Shown: positions 32,068 through 40,389 of the stretch, one piece after another
Numbering within the stretch: the first letter of the stretch is position 1
How the letters are laid out: each line of letters starts with the position of its first letter
NCBI RefSeq assembly: GCF_023746595.1
Contig: NZ_CP080572.1
Coordinates: 558,001 to 622,000 of the forward strand
Length of the DNA stretch: 64,000 bases
Direction: 5' to 3'
Source: Thermococcus argininiproducens
GTDB lineage: Archaea > Methanobacteriota_B > Thermococci > Thermococcales > Thermococcaceae
The notes under the pieces: generated by a model
Told to the model about the DNA's origin: nothing
Database searches by the model: none
The model's input: the letters and a program-made list of their open reading frames with translations, nothing else
Program-made: the position numbers and the translations under genes

Positions 32068-32358
32068 GTGAAAACTGTTCATGATGTTAGACTAACGGTG
32101 AGACTTCCGGAGGCATTGGTAAAAAGCATCGACCAGCTTGTGGAAGAGGGAGAATTCTCAAACAGGAGTGAGTTCATGAGGTATGCGATCAGAGAGGCTC
32201 TTGTGAGAATAGCCCTTACAAGGAAGATAACTCGTAAAGAAGCTAAAAAGATATGGGAAGAACACAAAAAGGAATCCAAGGAGGTTTCAGAGGAAGAGAT
32301 TGAACAGGTATTAAGAGAAGTTGATAAGGAGTGGAAAGAATGGAGCCGAAAGTTGTGA
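32068..32358 (+). CDS. Ribbon-helix-helix antitoxin
   Basis: 96 residues from GTG 32068, with AGGGTGAT 5 bases upstream; GTG 32059 is the alternative. RLTVRLPEALVKSIDQLVEE and NRSEFMRYAIREAL are the ribbon-helix-helix fold, followed by an acidic and basic helical tail. It overlaps the PIN gene downstream by 19 bases. It probably neutralises that toxin and represses the pair. A TATA box (TTTATACTTT, about 32030-32039) precedes it. Confidence 0.8.
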   Translation: MKTVHDVRLTVRLPEALVKSIDQLVEEGEFSNRSEFMRYAIREALVRIALTRKITRKEAKKIWEEHKKESKEVSEEEIEQVLREVDKEWKEWSRKL

Positions 32359-32774
32359 TTGATACAAACGTGATAATCTCGGCTGCAATTAACCCAAAAG
32401 GAAAACCGGGAAAGATCATTGACATGATTATGGATGGAAGTGTGATCTCATATACTTCCCAAGAGATTTTGGAAGAGCTTGGATTTAAATTGCTCTCAGA
32501 AAGAGTGCTGAAGTATATAGGTGACGCATCAAAAGCATTGGACCTGCTGGTCAGTTTTTCCGCCCTTTCAATATTGGTGAATCCAAAGATCCACTTTAAT
32601 GTTTCTCCTGATCCAGACGATAATAAGTTTTTTAATGTCGTTTATGAGGCAAAGGCAGATTATTTAATCAGCGGCAACATAAAGCACATTGTGAACTTAA
32701 GGGATGAAAATAAAGAGTTCAAACTTGGAATGCACAGGTTTAAAATCCTAACACCGGGGGAATTTATCCTTTAG
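32340..32774 (+). CDS. PIN-domain toxin, COG1569-type
   Basis: 144 residues from ATG 32340 (AAGGAG upstream). VVIDTNVIISAAI is the canonical D-T-N start, SPDPDDNKFFNVVYEAKADY and LISGNIKHI give the central acids and the C-terminal strand. It is the same family as the PIN gene at 12614 but shorter and with the standard DTN. An RNase toxin role is expected. Convergent with the DUF58 gene, 5 bases from its stop. Confidence 0.8.
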   Translation: MEPKVVIDTNVIISAAINPKGKPGKIIDMIMDGSVISYTSQEILEELGFKLLSERVLKYIGDASKALDLLVSFSALSILVNPKIHFNVSPDPDDNKFFNVVYEAKADYLISGNIKHIVNLRDENKEFKLGMHRFKILTPGEFIL

Positions 32775-32779
32775 GTAAA

Positions 32780-34066
32780 TCACCTCAGCTCCCTCACAAT
32801 CTCCCTCAGATAATCACTTGGGCCCAGATCAATGGTCGGGGCAACCGCGTTAAACTTCCTAACAGTTTTCTCCCTCTCCAGATACTTCTCATAGAGGAAC
32901 TTGAGCGTCTCCTCGTTGAGGTCTTCACCATAGAAGAGTATCGGGTTTGGAGACAGTATCACGGATTTGTGCTTCTTCTTGAGCATAAGCAAAAGCCTGT
33001 AAAGCAGTGAGGTGTGGCTCATTAAATCACTTATGATAATCAGATACGAAGGCTCTTTGATGTTGAGCAGAGCCTCACCAATCCCTTTTCTCTTTCTTGG
33101 AAAGATCTTACCAATGAATTTCCTCCCCTTCTCGCTGAACTTCAAGGCCACGCTGCTCTTTAAGCTTATCAGCCCTTTCTCGGGCTTGAACTTCACAGCA
33201 GCTCTGATCTTGTTTAGATGCTCCCTTCCCTTTGATGGCTTCACAACCTTAACCTCTCTATCAGTGTAGATGATAAGGCCCACCCTGTAGTTTTTCTTAA
33301 GCAGCACCGTTGCCAGATGTAAAGTTAAGGTTGATGCGTAGTCTATCTTTGCTCTCTTTATCCCCTTCCTCATCTCCCTTGTTGAGTCTAAAATTAGATA
33401 AACGTCTCCCTCCCATTCCTTCATGAAGACCCTCACTATGAGCTCACCCAAGCGAGAACTGGCCTTCCAGTCTATCCTCCTCAAGTCGTCTCCCGGTAAA
33501 TACTCCCTGAGGCCTTCAAGCTCCAGCCTCTCCATCCCGAGGAAAATGCTCTTCTTGTAAACCTCACTCAGCTTTACGTTGTAATCCTCCTTGGCCGCTT
33601 CCCGTATCGACTCAACGGAGGGCATTACCTCAAGCTTGTACCTCCCGAGCTCAAGCTCCTCGAAGTAGAGCTCCTTTAAGTCGCTCAGTTCAAGCTTTAG
33701 AGGGACTTCATACTCCCCCTTCTTTTCGGGAACAAGGAAAAGGTCAACAAACCTCTCCTCGCCGGGTTTGAGTATGAAGGTTTCACCGTTGAGGACCCTC
33801 ATGTGAGGGGGAAATATGTTCTTCACCCTGACCTTCACATCGCCTTTGAGGTTCTTGATTTTCAATGTTACTCTAACCCTCTTCATCTCCTCAGCCTGCT
33901 CTGGAAACTCCACATCTACCTTTAGTTCGGGCTTAAACTCTTTTCTGCTCTTTAACGTGTATGTGGCCAAACCTAAACCGAAGATGGCACTAAAGACGTT
34001 TGAAGCTAAATACCCGTGGGCAAAGCTCACCCCGGCTAAAGTCCAGAGCAGGTCCTCTCTTTTCAT
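32780..34066 (-). CDS. DUF58 family protein
   Basis: 428 residues. Two N-terminal hydrophobic stretches (LAGVSFAHGYLASNVFSAIF region), a beta-rich segment (about 45-150), then the DUF58 core GLREYLPGDDLRRIDWKASS near residue 185, followed by a von Willebrand A-like fold (VYLILDSTREM near 220 with a partial metal site). Known: DUF58 proteins accompany MoxR ATPases and are thought to be VWA-type partners in membrane or complex maturation. It is the last gene of a four-gene operon; its ATG overlaps the MoxR stop (ATGA). Confidence 0.85.
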   Translation of the reverse strand: MKREDLLWTLAGVSFAHGYLASNVFSAIFGLGLATYTLKSRKEFKPELKVDVEFPEQAEEMKRVRVTLKIKNLKGDVKVRVKNIFPPHMRVLNGETFILKPGEERFVDLFLVPEKKGEYEVPLKLELSDLKELYFEELELGRYKLEVMPSVESIREAAKEDYNVKLSEVYKKSIFLGMERLELEGLREYLPGDDLRRIDWKASSRLGELIVRVFMKEWEGDVYLILDSTREMRKGIKRAKIDYASTLTLHLATVLLKKNYRVGLIIYTDREVKVVKPSKGREHLNKIRAAVKFKPEKGLISLKSSVALKFSEKGRKFIGKIFPRKRKGIGEALLNIKEPSYLIIISDLMSHTSLLYRLLLMLKKKHKSVILSPNPILFYGEDLNEETLKFLYEKYLEREKTVRKFNAVAPTIDLGPSDYLREIVRELR

Positions 34067-34992
34067 ACGGGCACCTCTACCTCATCGAGAATCTCCCTCA
34101 CGACATCCTCGCTCTTCACGCCCTCCAGCTCATATTCGGCCCTAACAAGAAGCCTGTGGGACAGAACACTAACGGCCATCTCCTTTATGTCATCTGGTAT
34201 CACATAATCCCTGCCCCTGAGAAATGCTAAAGCCTTTGCGGTATAAAGAAGGTGCTCCGCTGCCCTTGGAGATGCCCCAATTAAAAGTCTGTTGTCCCTT
34301 CTGGTTCTGGCGATTATCTCATATAGGTAGTGGAGAACCTCCTCACTCGTTTTGACCTTTCTAACCTGGCTTATTAAAGCGAGAATTTGGGTTGGGGTAA
34401 ACACCTGCCTTATTTCTCTGAAGTCTCCCCTATCCTTCCTCAGGAGCATCGTTACCTCTTCATTCTTATCTGGGTAGCCGACGTTTATGTGGAGCATGAA
34501 TCTATCGATTTGGGCCTCCGGTAAGGTGTAAACTCCCTCGAATTCAAGCGGGTTCTTGGTGGCTATAACAAGGAAGGGCCTCGGCAGGTAAAGGGTTCTC
34601 CCCTCTATGGTCACCTGGCCCTCCTGCATCGCCTCAAGCAATGCAGATTGTGTTTTTGGCTGGGCCCTGTTAATCTCATCAGCAAGCACAACGTTGGCAA
34701 ATATTGGGCCTTTTTTTATCCTGAACTGCCCGTTTCTTTGATCATAGTAAACGGTTCCAATGATATCGGCCGGGAGCAAATCGGGCGTAAGCTGGATTCT
34801 AGAAAACTCCAATCCAATAGCGTGGGCAAAGCTCTTTGCTATTGTTGTCTTTGCAACCCCGGGCACACCTTCCAAAATAACATGCCCCTCCGCTAACAGG
34901 GCAACGGCTAAAAGCTCTATAACATCGTCTTTCCCAACAACAGCATTGTGCATCTCAGCTTTAAGCTTCTCAAGGAATTCTTTACCATTCAT
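34063..34992 (-). CDS. MoxR-type AAA+ ATPase
   Basis: 309 residues. Walker A LEGVPGVAKTTIAKSFAH near residue 40, Walker B NVVLADEINRA near 107 and LLEAMQEGQVTIEG place it in the MoxR family; SPRAAEHLL near 245 is the sensor-2 region. Known: MoxR ATPases act with VWA or DUF58 proteins as chaperone-like remodelling machines. GGGTGGTT precedes ATG 34992; a GTG at 35001 overlaps the upstream frame. It is coupled to DUF58 by overlap. Confidence 0.9.
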   Translation of the reverse strand: MNGKEFLEKLKAEMHNAVVGKDDVIELLAVALLAEGHVILEGVPGVAKTTIAKSFAHAIGLEFSRIQLTPDLLPADIIGTVYYDQRNGQFRIKKGPIFANVVLADEINRAQPKTQSALLEAMQEGQVTIEGRTLYLPRPFLVIATKNPLEFEGVYTLPEAQIDRFMLHINVGYPDKNEEVTMLLRKDRGDFREIRQVFTPTQILALISQVRKVKTSEEVLHYLYEIIARTRRDNRLLIGASPRAAEHLLYTAKALAFLRGRDYVIPDDIKEMAVSVLSHRLLVRAEYELEGVKSEDVVREILDEVEVPV

Positions 34993-34993
34993 T

Positions 34994-36004
34994 TTAACCA
35001 CCCAACTTTTTACCGGTTTGGATTTCCTTTATTATCTTCCTGAGTATCTTTTCATCATAACCCTCTTTCTTTAACTCCTCCACCACATCATCTAAGCTCT
35101 TCTTTTCTTCCTTAAAGATTTTGCTAAGTAGAGCATTCCCCACTCTGCTCAATCCCTCCAAAGCCAAACCGCTCTCAATGAGTATGGCTAAAACTGCCAC
35201 CCCCAGAATCACGTAAAAGGCCATTATCTTATTCAAGCTCCTTTTGATAACCACGGTTCCAACTGCATAGGGGTTGAAGTTAGTGTGGTGGGACTCATCG
35301 ATGTAGATGATATCTGATTTTATGTATCTCACAAAGTTTCTTATGAAGGGCTCGTTCTTCTCGAACATGTCGTTTATGAAAACGCTCGGATCTGAGAACA
35401 GGATTATCTTTCCGTTTCCATACTCAAGCTCGCTCATTATCGGGAGCTGTCTCTGGTTGTTTCCCATAACGGTTACCTTGCTGGTATATATTGACCCCTC
35501 AGCGCCCACTATTGCTGAAGGAACGTTGAGGACCAGCTTATCAACGCCGACGCTCAGCTGCGGATCCAAAATCCTCACGAGCTCGGGGAAGTTGTAGTTC
35601 TTTGAGTAGAAAACGTCAATAGGAACTATTCCGACAAACCGGGCCGTCAGGTTCAGACCCCTCAGGATATCATTCCCGGTTCCAAAGTCGTCTATTAAAA
35701 CCAAAGTCCCCCCGTTGTCCAGAAACTTCTTGATCTCCTCGATCTCAAGGGAAGAATAACTCAAATCGGGCCCTAGGATTATGAGAACTCCCTCTCTCTC
35801 ACCAAGGTCGAATGAGTTGTAGGAGGTTATCACGGGCATGATTTTTCCTTCCTCATAGAGAAGCCTTCCGAAGTTTGAGGCCCCGTTCCACTTTGTATTG
35901 AAAACGCTAAAATCAGCGCTGGTGTAAAATACGGGTATGGTTATGGGCATCACGAGGAGGAAGATCCCAAATGCCATTAAGATGCCGTAAAGTGCTCTTT
36001 TCAT
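34994..36004 (-). CDS. DUF4350-domain membrane protein
   Basis: 336 residues. N-terminal membrane helix (YGILMAFGIFLLVMPITIPV), an external glutamine-amidotransferase-like domain (VLIILGPDLSY, TLVLIDDFGTGNDILRG), a second helix near residue 250-270 (MAFYVILGVAVLAILIESG) and a cytoplasmic tail of about 60 residues. DUF4350 proteins are standard companions of MoxR/DUF58/DUF4129 operons. The start overlaps the DUF4129 stop (ATGA). The ligand of the external domain is unknown. Confidence 0.8.
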   Translation of the reverse strand: MKRALYGILMAFGIFLLVMPITIPVFYTSADFSVFNTKWNGASNFGRLLYEEGKIMPVITSYNSFDLGEREGVLIILGPDLSYSSLEIEEIKKFLDNGGTLVLIDDFGTGNDILRGLNLTARFVGIVPIDVFYSKNYNFPELVRILDPQLSVGVDKLVLNVPSAIVGAEGSIYTSKVTVMGNNQRQLPIMSELEYGNGKIILFSDPSVFINDMFEKNEPFIRNFVRYIKSDIIYIDESHHTNFNPYAVGTVVIKRSLNKIMAFYVILGVAVLAILIESGLALEGLSRVGNALLSKIFKEEKKSLDDVVEELKKEGYDEKILRKIIKEIQTGKKLGG

Positions 36005-37950
36005 AGCTCCTCCCTCACTATGAACGACACTATGAACCCAGCTATATGCCTCAGGTAGTCCAAAATGTCCCGCCTTCTAAGGGTCTTCTTCCCATAAAAG
36101 TGCTTCTCATAGAGCCCTGTGGCTTTTTCCAGATGGTAGGCAAAGCTCTCCTTCCTTAACCTCCTCACGAGCTCTCTGGGGGTTATGCTGGGCTTCAGGT
36201 TGTAGTGCTTGATGAGCTTGTAGTAAATCTCTCTGTACATTTCCCTTAGGGACTTCAACTTTCTAGCCCTCTCTGCTTCTTCTTCCTTCTCAATTTCTTC
36301 CATTGCCTTCAGGAGGGTTAAGAATTCCTCATCACTTACCCCTTCTCTACTTCTTCTGTAGATCTTGTAACCGAGGAACCCTATGCCGAAAAGCAAACCT
36401 ACAATGAGGGCAATTAAAATGATGTCGAAGAGAGAAAACGTCACCACTTTAATCGTTATCAGATTTGAGGTTGCCTCCTCATAGTAGTCATTACCTGGGA
36501 AATGGGCATAAATCGTATGCTCCCCGGTTTTGTTGAAACTAACTTTCACATTAAAGTCGTTTGCCGCATAGACCTCTGTGTAAGGCTTACCGTCAACATA
36601 AATTGTTATCGGAATCGGCCTCTTAACCCCTGTTATGGTTCCGCTTATCTTAACCTTCTCCCCAACCTTAAGGCTGTCTTTTTTGGCCTTTATATCAATT
36701 CTCACCGGATACTTTAGGAACATAAGGCCCAAAGAAGCAGAACTTCCGGCGTAAATCTCGTTACCAAGGTATGTAACGTTCAAAATCTTTTTCCCGCTTT
36801 CATGGCTTGTAACGTTAAAGGAAAAGCTTCCATCATCGAGGGTGGAGAGGGCAAACTTCTCGCCGTTAAACTCCACAAAAACCTCCTCTCTACTCAAAGC
36901 ATTTCCATAATAGTCCAGCAGGGCACCACTTACCCTCATGCTCTCGTTGATGTATGCGCTCCCCTTAGAGGAGAGGACGATTTTTGTCGGGATCTTTAAA
37001 ACATTCAAAACCAGAGTGTTGGAGCTCTTAACACTCCCATTCTTCACGCCCGTTGCGAAGACCTCATAACTTCCAACCCTGTCAAATGAATAGACATAGG
37101 AAAATTTGTTGTTCTTAACTCTCAAAGCGATTGTTTTGTTTTCAATATGCAGATAAACGCTCTCAAACTCTGGAGCATACCCGTAAAAAGTGACGTTCTC
37201 ATAAACGAAGGGGTTAAGATCTGAGGCATAGAGGGTTAGGGATGTGGGGACTAGCACCACCCGGTTCTCCTTGAGAAATTCTTCAAAATCAATTGATTCT
37301 CCGCTTTTTTCTTTTTCTTTGATAATTTCTTGCACTTCTTCAGGGGTTAGAACTTTATAGGCACTCAAAACCTTCTCATAGCCGAAATACATCTTCTTAA
37401 TCTTCTCCAGTTTCTCCCTAAGAGATGAGGTGTCGAGAGTTAAGGTACTGTTATCCTCGTCAACAAACTCAAAAGTGTCGATCACATCAAGGGCCGAGAT
37501 GGCCCTTGAAATACCCTTCCCCATCATCTCCAGGCCTATGCTCGCATTAACGTAAGCGTAGTAGTCCCTTATTTCCTTGACGGTCTCGATGTTATCCAGA
37601 AAGAGCTTTTGCCCAAGGGCAATCTCCTTTACTCCCTTACCAAGCTCCAGAAAAGGTGGCAGATAGTCCTCAACCTTTGCCTCTATCCCAAAGGACTTGT
37701 AGAACTCTATCTCATCCCGGGTTATGTTCAGCTTTGTTTCAACGTTGTTCGCATAGTAAAGGCTCTCATTGCTCTCGGCAATTACCTTATCAAGGGCCAT
37801 CTCCGAATAAAGGATCAGAATCCTAAAGTAGATGTAAATTCCTTTATCGTTTTCATGGGCCTTTTCATACTCAAAATGCCTTTCCGAGGCTAATCCAAAG
37901 CCGCTTGAGAGCAAAAGTGCGAGAATGATTAAAGCAATTACCCTCTTCAT
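36001..37950 (-). CDS. Secreted/membrane Ig-like protein with C-terminal DUF4129 domain
   Basis: 649 residues from ATG 37950. Signal peptide (RVIALIILALLLSSGFGLAS), a helical external region (about 30-230), three or so Ig-like beta domains (about 245-500: TSLTLYASDLNPFVYENVTF, IVLSSKGSAYINESMRVSGA, VRIDIKAKKDSLKVGEKVKI), one membrane helix (FDIILIALIVGLLFGIGFLG) and a cytoplasmic DUF4129 helical domain (LIKHYNLKPSITPRELVRRL). First gene of the operon, with a TATA box about 25-35 bases upstream. Inferred role: envelope sensor or tether working with the MoxR-DUF58 pair. Confidence 0.8.
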   Translation of the reverse strand: MKRVIALIILALLLSSGFGLASERHFEYEKAHENDKGIYIYFRILILYSEMALDKVIAESNESLYYANNVETKLNITRDEIEFYKSFGIEAKVEDYLPPFLELGKGVKEIALGQKLFLDNIETVKEIRDYYAYVNASIGLEMMGKGISRAISALDVIDTFEFVDEDNSTLTLDTSSLREKLEKIKKMYFGYEKVLSAYKVLTPEEVQEIIKEKEKSGESIDFEEFLKENRVVLVPTSLTLYASDLNPFVYENVTFYGYAPEFESVYLHIENKTIALRVKNNKFSYVYSFDRVGSYEVFATGVKNGSVKSSNTLVLNVLKIPTKIVLSSKGSAYINESMRVSGALLDYYGNALSREEVFVEFNGEKFALSTLDDGSFSFNVTSHESGKKILNVTYLGNEIYAGSSASLGLMFLKYPVRIDIKAKKDSLKVGEKVKISGTITGVKRPIPITIYVDGKPYTEVYAANDFNVKVSFNKTGEHTIYAHFPGNDYYEEATSNLITIKVVTFSLFDIILIALIVGLLFGIGFLGYKIYRRSREGVSDEEFLTLLKAMEEIEKEEEAERARKLKSLREMYREIYYKLIKHYNLKPSITPRELVRRLRKESFAYHLEKATGLYEKHFYGKKTLRRRDILDYLRHIAGFIVSFIVREEL

Positions 37951-38020
37951 TTTCCTCAAATTCAAAAGACAATGATAAACATTTTAAAGTTAATGGTTTT
38001 AAATGAATGGGGGTAAAATT

Positions 38021-38779
38021 ATGAGAGCGGAGAAGATAGCAAGCGCTTCTCTAGTCAGCATTGGAACTTTTCTGCTGATCTATGGGGCGATAAATTCTAA
38101 TCAGAGTCAAATTAATCTGGGTTTTGCAGGCCTTTTTCTTGGATTCGTGGTGTTCACGTTTAAATCAAAGGAATATGTCAAAAGGGAGGCCCTTGATAAC
38201 CTTATACTCCCCTACGTGGAGATGCTCCAGGATATGGTGAGTGATCTGGGCCTTGAAGGCAATGCCCTTTACATACCCCCTTACGAAAACATGCCTGAAG
38301 GAGGAACCTTCATTCCCCTCCATGAGGACTTTGACCTTGACCTCGGGAGGATGGACGAGGAGACGGTCTTTTTAACCAACGTGAGCAACGAAAGGCAGAT
38401 GGGCCTTCTCATAAGGCCCACCGGTGTTGACCTGGTAAAAAAGTTCGAAGAGTACTTTGAAGGCCCCCTTGAAGGAAGCGGTTCTTCATCTGTTGAAAGT
38501 GTGGCCTCTTCAGTCTTAAGGGCCTTTGACCTTGCCAGAGGGGTCTATATAGAGGAGAGTGAAGAAGGCTTTAAGGTGGTTGTAAAGCCAACGAACATGG
38601 AGATATGCAGGGCGAGCGTGGAGGACTGCAACCAAGTCGCCTGTCCCGTGTGTTCCTCAGTTCTCTTGGCCCTTGCAAAGGGTACTGGTGAGGTTGTGGA
38701 AAGTGAAGACTTTGCAATAAAAGACTATGGAATTGAGATAAAGGCCAAAAAACTCGGGGGAGTTAGGGAATGGATGTAG
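38021..38779 (+). CDS. Membrane-anchored conserved archaeal protein (DUF7982-like)
   Basis: 252 residues from ATG 38021 (GGGGG upstream). Two N-terminal membrane helices (SASLVSIGTFLLIYGAINSN and LGFAGLFLGFVVFTF) precede a cytoplasmic alpha/beta domain containing ALYIPPYENMPEGGTFIPL, LLIRPTGVDLVKKFEEYF and a cysteine-containing segment EDCNQVACPVCSSVLLALAK. The cysteine cluster could bind a metal. It is divergent from the DUF4129 operon and shares its intergenic region, so the two may be co-controlled. The domain name is from memory of similar archaeal proteins and is uncertain. Confidence 0.6.
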   Translation: MRAEKIASASLVSIGTFLLIYGAINSNQSQINLGFAGLFLGFVVFTFKSKEYVKREALDNLILPYVEMLQDMVSDLGLEGNALYIPPYENMPEGGTFIPLHEDFDLDLGRMDEETVFLTNVSNERQMGLLIRPTGVDLVKKFEEYFEGPLEGSGSSSVESVASSVLRAFDLARGVYIEESEEGFKVVVKPTNMEICRASVEDCNQVACPVCSSVLLALAKGTGEVVESEDFAIKDYGIEIKAKKLGGVREWM

Positions 38780-39012
38780 AGGACTACATGCTTCTCTTCC
38801 TCTCATCGTGGATGTTAATCTCTGCATTGGCAACTAAAACCGTGGACGTATTCTTAACCCTGAGCCTAATAGGCCTCCTCATAACCCTTGAAGTTGGAAG
38901 TCTCTTTCTAAGTAAAGAACAGAAAGAAAGCCTAAAACCCCTGGTAGAGCTTTTGCTTGTTATTTTCGCCATAATAGTCATGAAAAAGGTTTACGAGGTT
39001 TTGAGTGGGTAG
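38770..39012 (+). CDS. Small two- or three-helix membrane protein
   Basis: 80 residues, overlapping the previous gene by 10 bases (ATG 38770). Hydrophobic segments at about 6-22 (MLLFLSSWMLISALATK), 25-43 (VFLTLSLIGLLITLEVGSLF) and 55-75 (LLLVIFAIIVMKKVY). No family is recognised. Tight coupling implies a joint membrane complex with the preceding protein. Confidence 0.65.
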   Translation: MDVEDYMLLFLSSWMLISALATKTVDVFLTLSLIGLLITLEVGSLFLSKEQKESLKPLVELLLVIFAIIVMKKVYEVLSG

Positions 39013-39073
39013 TCAGTTGAATAATCTCCAGAGAACAGCAATATATTTAAGGTTCTGAGAACTAGACTCTCTG

Positions 39074-39670
39074 GTGGAGGGCTTGGAACTGGTGTTTGAT
39101 GGAAGGAGAATAACGCTCACCAATAAACGAATTAACAAGTTGGATGAATTTGTTTTTAAGGTGTCGAGCCTCATAGAGAAGTACACGGAGTACGTGATAG
39201 TTAGTGGGTATGTTTCAATTCTTTTTGGCCGTTCGAGGGGAACAGAGGACATAGATTTTGTGATCTCCTCGCTCTCACTGGAGGAATTCAGGAAGCTTTA
39301 TGAAGATTTTCTAAACAGCGGGTTTGAGTTTATAAACTCGGATGACCCCGTAGAGCTTTTTGAGATGTTGATCGAGAATCAGGCAGTTAGAGCCTGTGAG
39401 GTCGGAACTATCTTTCCCAATGCAGAAATAAAGCTCCCAAAAGATAGATTTCATTTGGAGGCATTAAAACAGAGAATAGAAACCATGATTAATGATAGGA
39501 GGATTTTTATATCTCCCATAGAGCTTCAGATAGCTTATAAATTGTACCTTGGGAGTGAAAAGGATATTGAGGATGCTATTTTTCTATATGAACTCTTTAG
39601 AGATCATATAAGCCATGAAAAGCTCCAGTACTGGAAAACCCAACTGGGGGTAGAAGGATTTGAACTCTAA
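39074..39670 (+). CDS. Nucleotidyltransferase-fold protein (probable TA or defence component)
   Basis: 198 residues from GTG 39074, which lies about 25-30 bases after a TATA box (ATATATTTAAGG, about 39040-39051), so a leaderless start. YVIVSGYVSILFGRSRGTED followed by IDFVIS is a G-(Y/G)...G-R-x-R-x-T-x-D-x-D pattern typical of minimal and AbiEii-like nucleotidyltransferases. C-terminal IELQIAYKLYLGSEKDIEDA matches the helical half seen in such toxins. It is followed by a small gene overlapping its stop, suggesting a two-gene TA-like module with the toxin first. Confidence 0.7.
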   Translation: MEGLELVFDGRRITLTNKRINKLDEFVFKVSSLIEKYTEYVIVSGYVSILFGRSRGTEDIDFVISSLSLEEFRKLYEDFLNSGFEFINSDDPVELFEMLIENQAVRACEVGTIFPNAEIKLPKDRFHLEALKQRIETMINDRRIFISPIELQIAYKLYLGSEKDIEDAIFLYELFRDHISHEKLQYWKTQLGVEGFEL

Positions 39671-39896
39671 GAGAGACATGAAGGAACGAATAAAATTCAT
39701 AAAACGGTACGTCGAGTGGCTCAAAAAGACACCCAACGGTGTGTGGAGTGCCCAGCAGGCTGAGTTCATCAATGCCCTCCTGGAAAACGCAAAAAACTTT
39801 CCCCTCTCAAAGAAGGAATATCTCAAAATGAAGGAGAAAGCCAAGAAACTCGCGGTTAATTCTGTATTTCTTGTAGACAAAAATATCCAAAAATAG
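39660..39896 (+). CDS. Small partner of the nucleotidyltransferase (putative antitoxin)
   Basis: 78 residues from TTG 39660, or 72 from ATG 39678. Sequence KERIKFIKRYVEWLKKTPNG and VWSAQQAEFINALLENAKNF is helical and basic, without a known DNA-binding fold. The reading frame starts inside the end of the nucleotidyltransferase gene (11-base overlap), so translation is coupled. Known: in related archaeal pairs the small gene is annotated only as hypothetical. The antitoxin role is inference from context. Confidence 0.55.
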   Translation: MNSKRDMKERIKFIKRYVEWLKKTPNGVWSAQQAEFINALLENAKNFPLSKKEYLKMKEKAKKLAVNSVFLVDKNIQK

Positions 39897-39982
39897 GATA
39901 ATCCTGTTACTGGATAATGGGGCCATACAAAGTGAATGTGGGCTCAAAGATATATTCTGTGAAATATAAAACCTTATGAAAA

Positions 39983-40004
39983 TTTATATTCTGCAGAGTA
40001 TAAA
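39983..40004 (+). promoter_or_regulatory. 22-bp near-perfect palindrome abutting the broken ATPase's start codon
   Basis: TTTATATTCTGCAGAGTATAAA pairs in 10 of 11 positions and ends one base before ATG 40005. A related ATATATTCTGTGAAATATAA lies about 30 bases upstream (39950-39969), so two operators may exist. The layout repeats that at 7237-7255 and 31618-31630. Confidence 0.6.
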
Positions 40005-40109
40005 ATGTTGAGAAAGGAGGACATCATTGAATTAATCAGTGCGGACAATTTCTGGAGCAAAAGGTTGACCATTGGAGAGGGAAAACTCAAATTTTGGAGT
40101 ACGACATAA
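40005..40109 (+). pseudogene. N-terminal fragment of a DUF4143-type ATPase
   Basis: 34 codons, MLRKEDIIELISADNFWSKR then TIGEGKLKFWSTT and a stop. The wording is that of the N-terminus of AAA_14/DUF4143 ATPases, which continue into the Walker A strand; here the frame ends before it. The probable remainder lies at 40824-41865, beyond a TA module and IS-end relics. Confidence 0.55.
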
Positions 40110-40158
40110 CCAAAATCCTTAAATTAAATTCTCTGATAATTCTAAATTGGGTGGGAGA

Positions 40159-40389
40159 ATGATGCATTTTGAGAGAATTGAGGTCAATCCCAAAAAATTG
40201 GGGGGAAAACCGGTAATAAAGGGTACTAGGATTCCCGTCTACTTGATATTGGATTTATTGGGTAACGGCTGGAGTATAGAAGAGATCCTTGAGAATTATC
40301 CCCAGTTAACGAGGGAAGATATATTCGAAGCGATAAGATACGCCTCGATGGTGTTGAAAGGGGAAGAATATGTCGAAGTTTTTAGCTGA
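40159..40389 (+). CDS. DUF433 family antitoxin
   Basis: 76 residues from ATG 40159 (or ATG 40162), with GGTGGGA just upstream. RIEVNPKKLGGKPVIKGTRI and YLILDLLGNGWSIEEILENY are the DUF433 HTH-like fold; PQLTREDIFEAIRYA ends it. Known: DUF433 proteins pair with DUF5615 PIN-like toxins. It overlaps the toxin gene by 20 bases. A TATA-like CTTAAATTAAA lies upstream at about 40119-40129, so the module has its own promoter although it sits inside a broken ATPase gene. Confidence 0.85.
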   Translation: MMHFERIEVNPKKLGGKPVIKGTRIPVYLILDLLGNGWSIEEILENYPQLTREDIFEAIRYASMVLKGEEYVEVFS

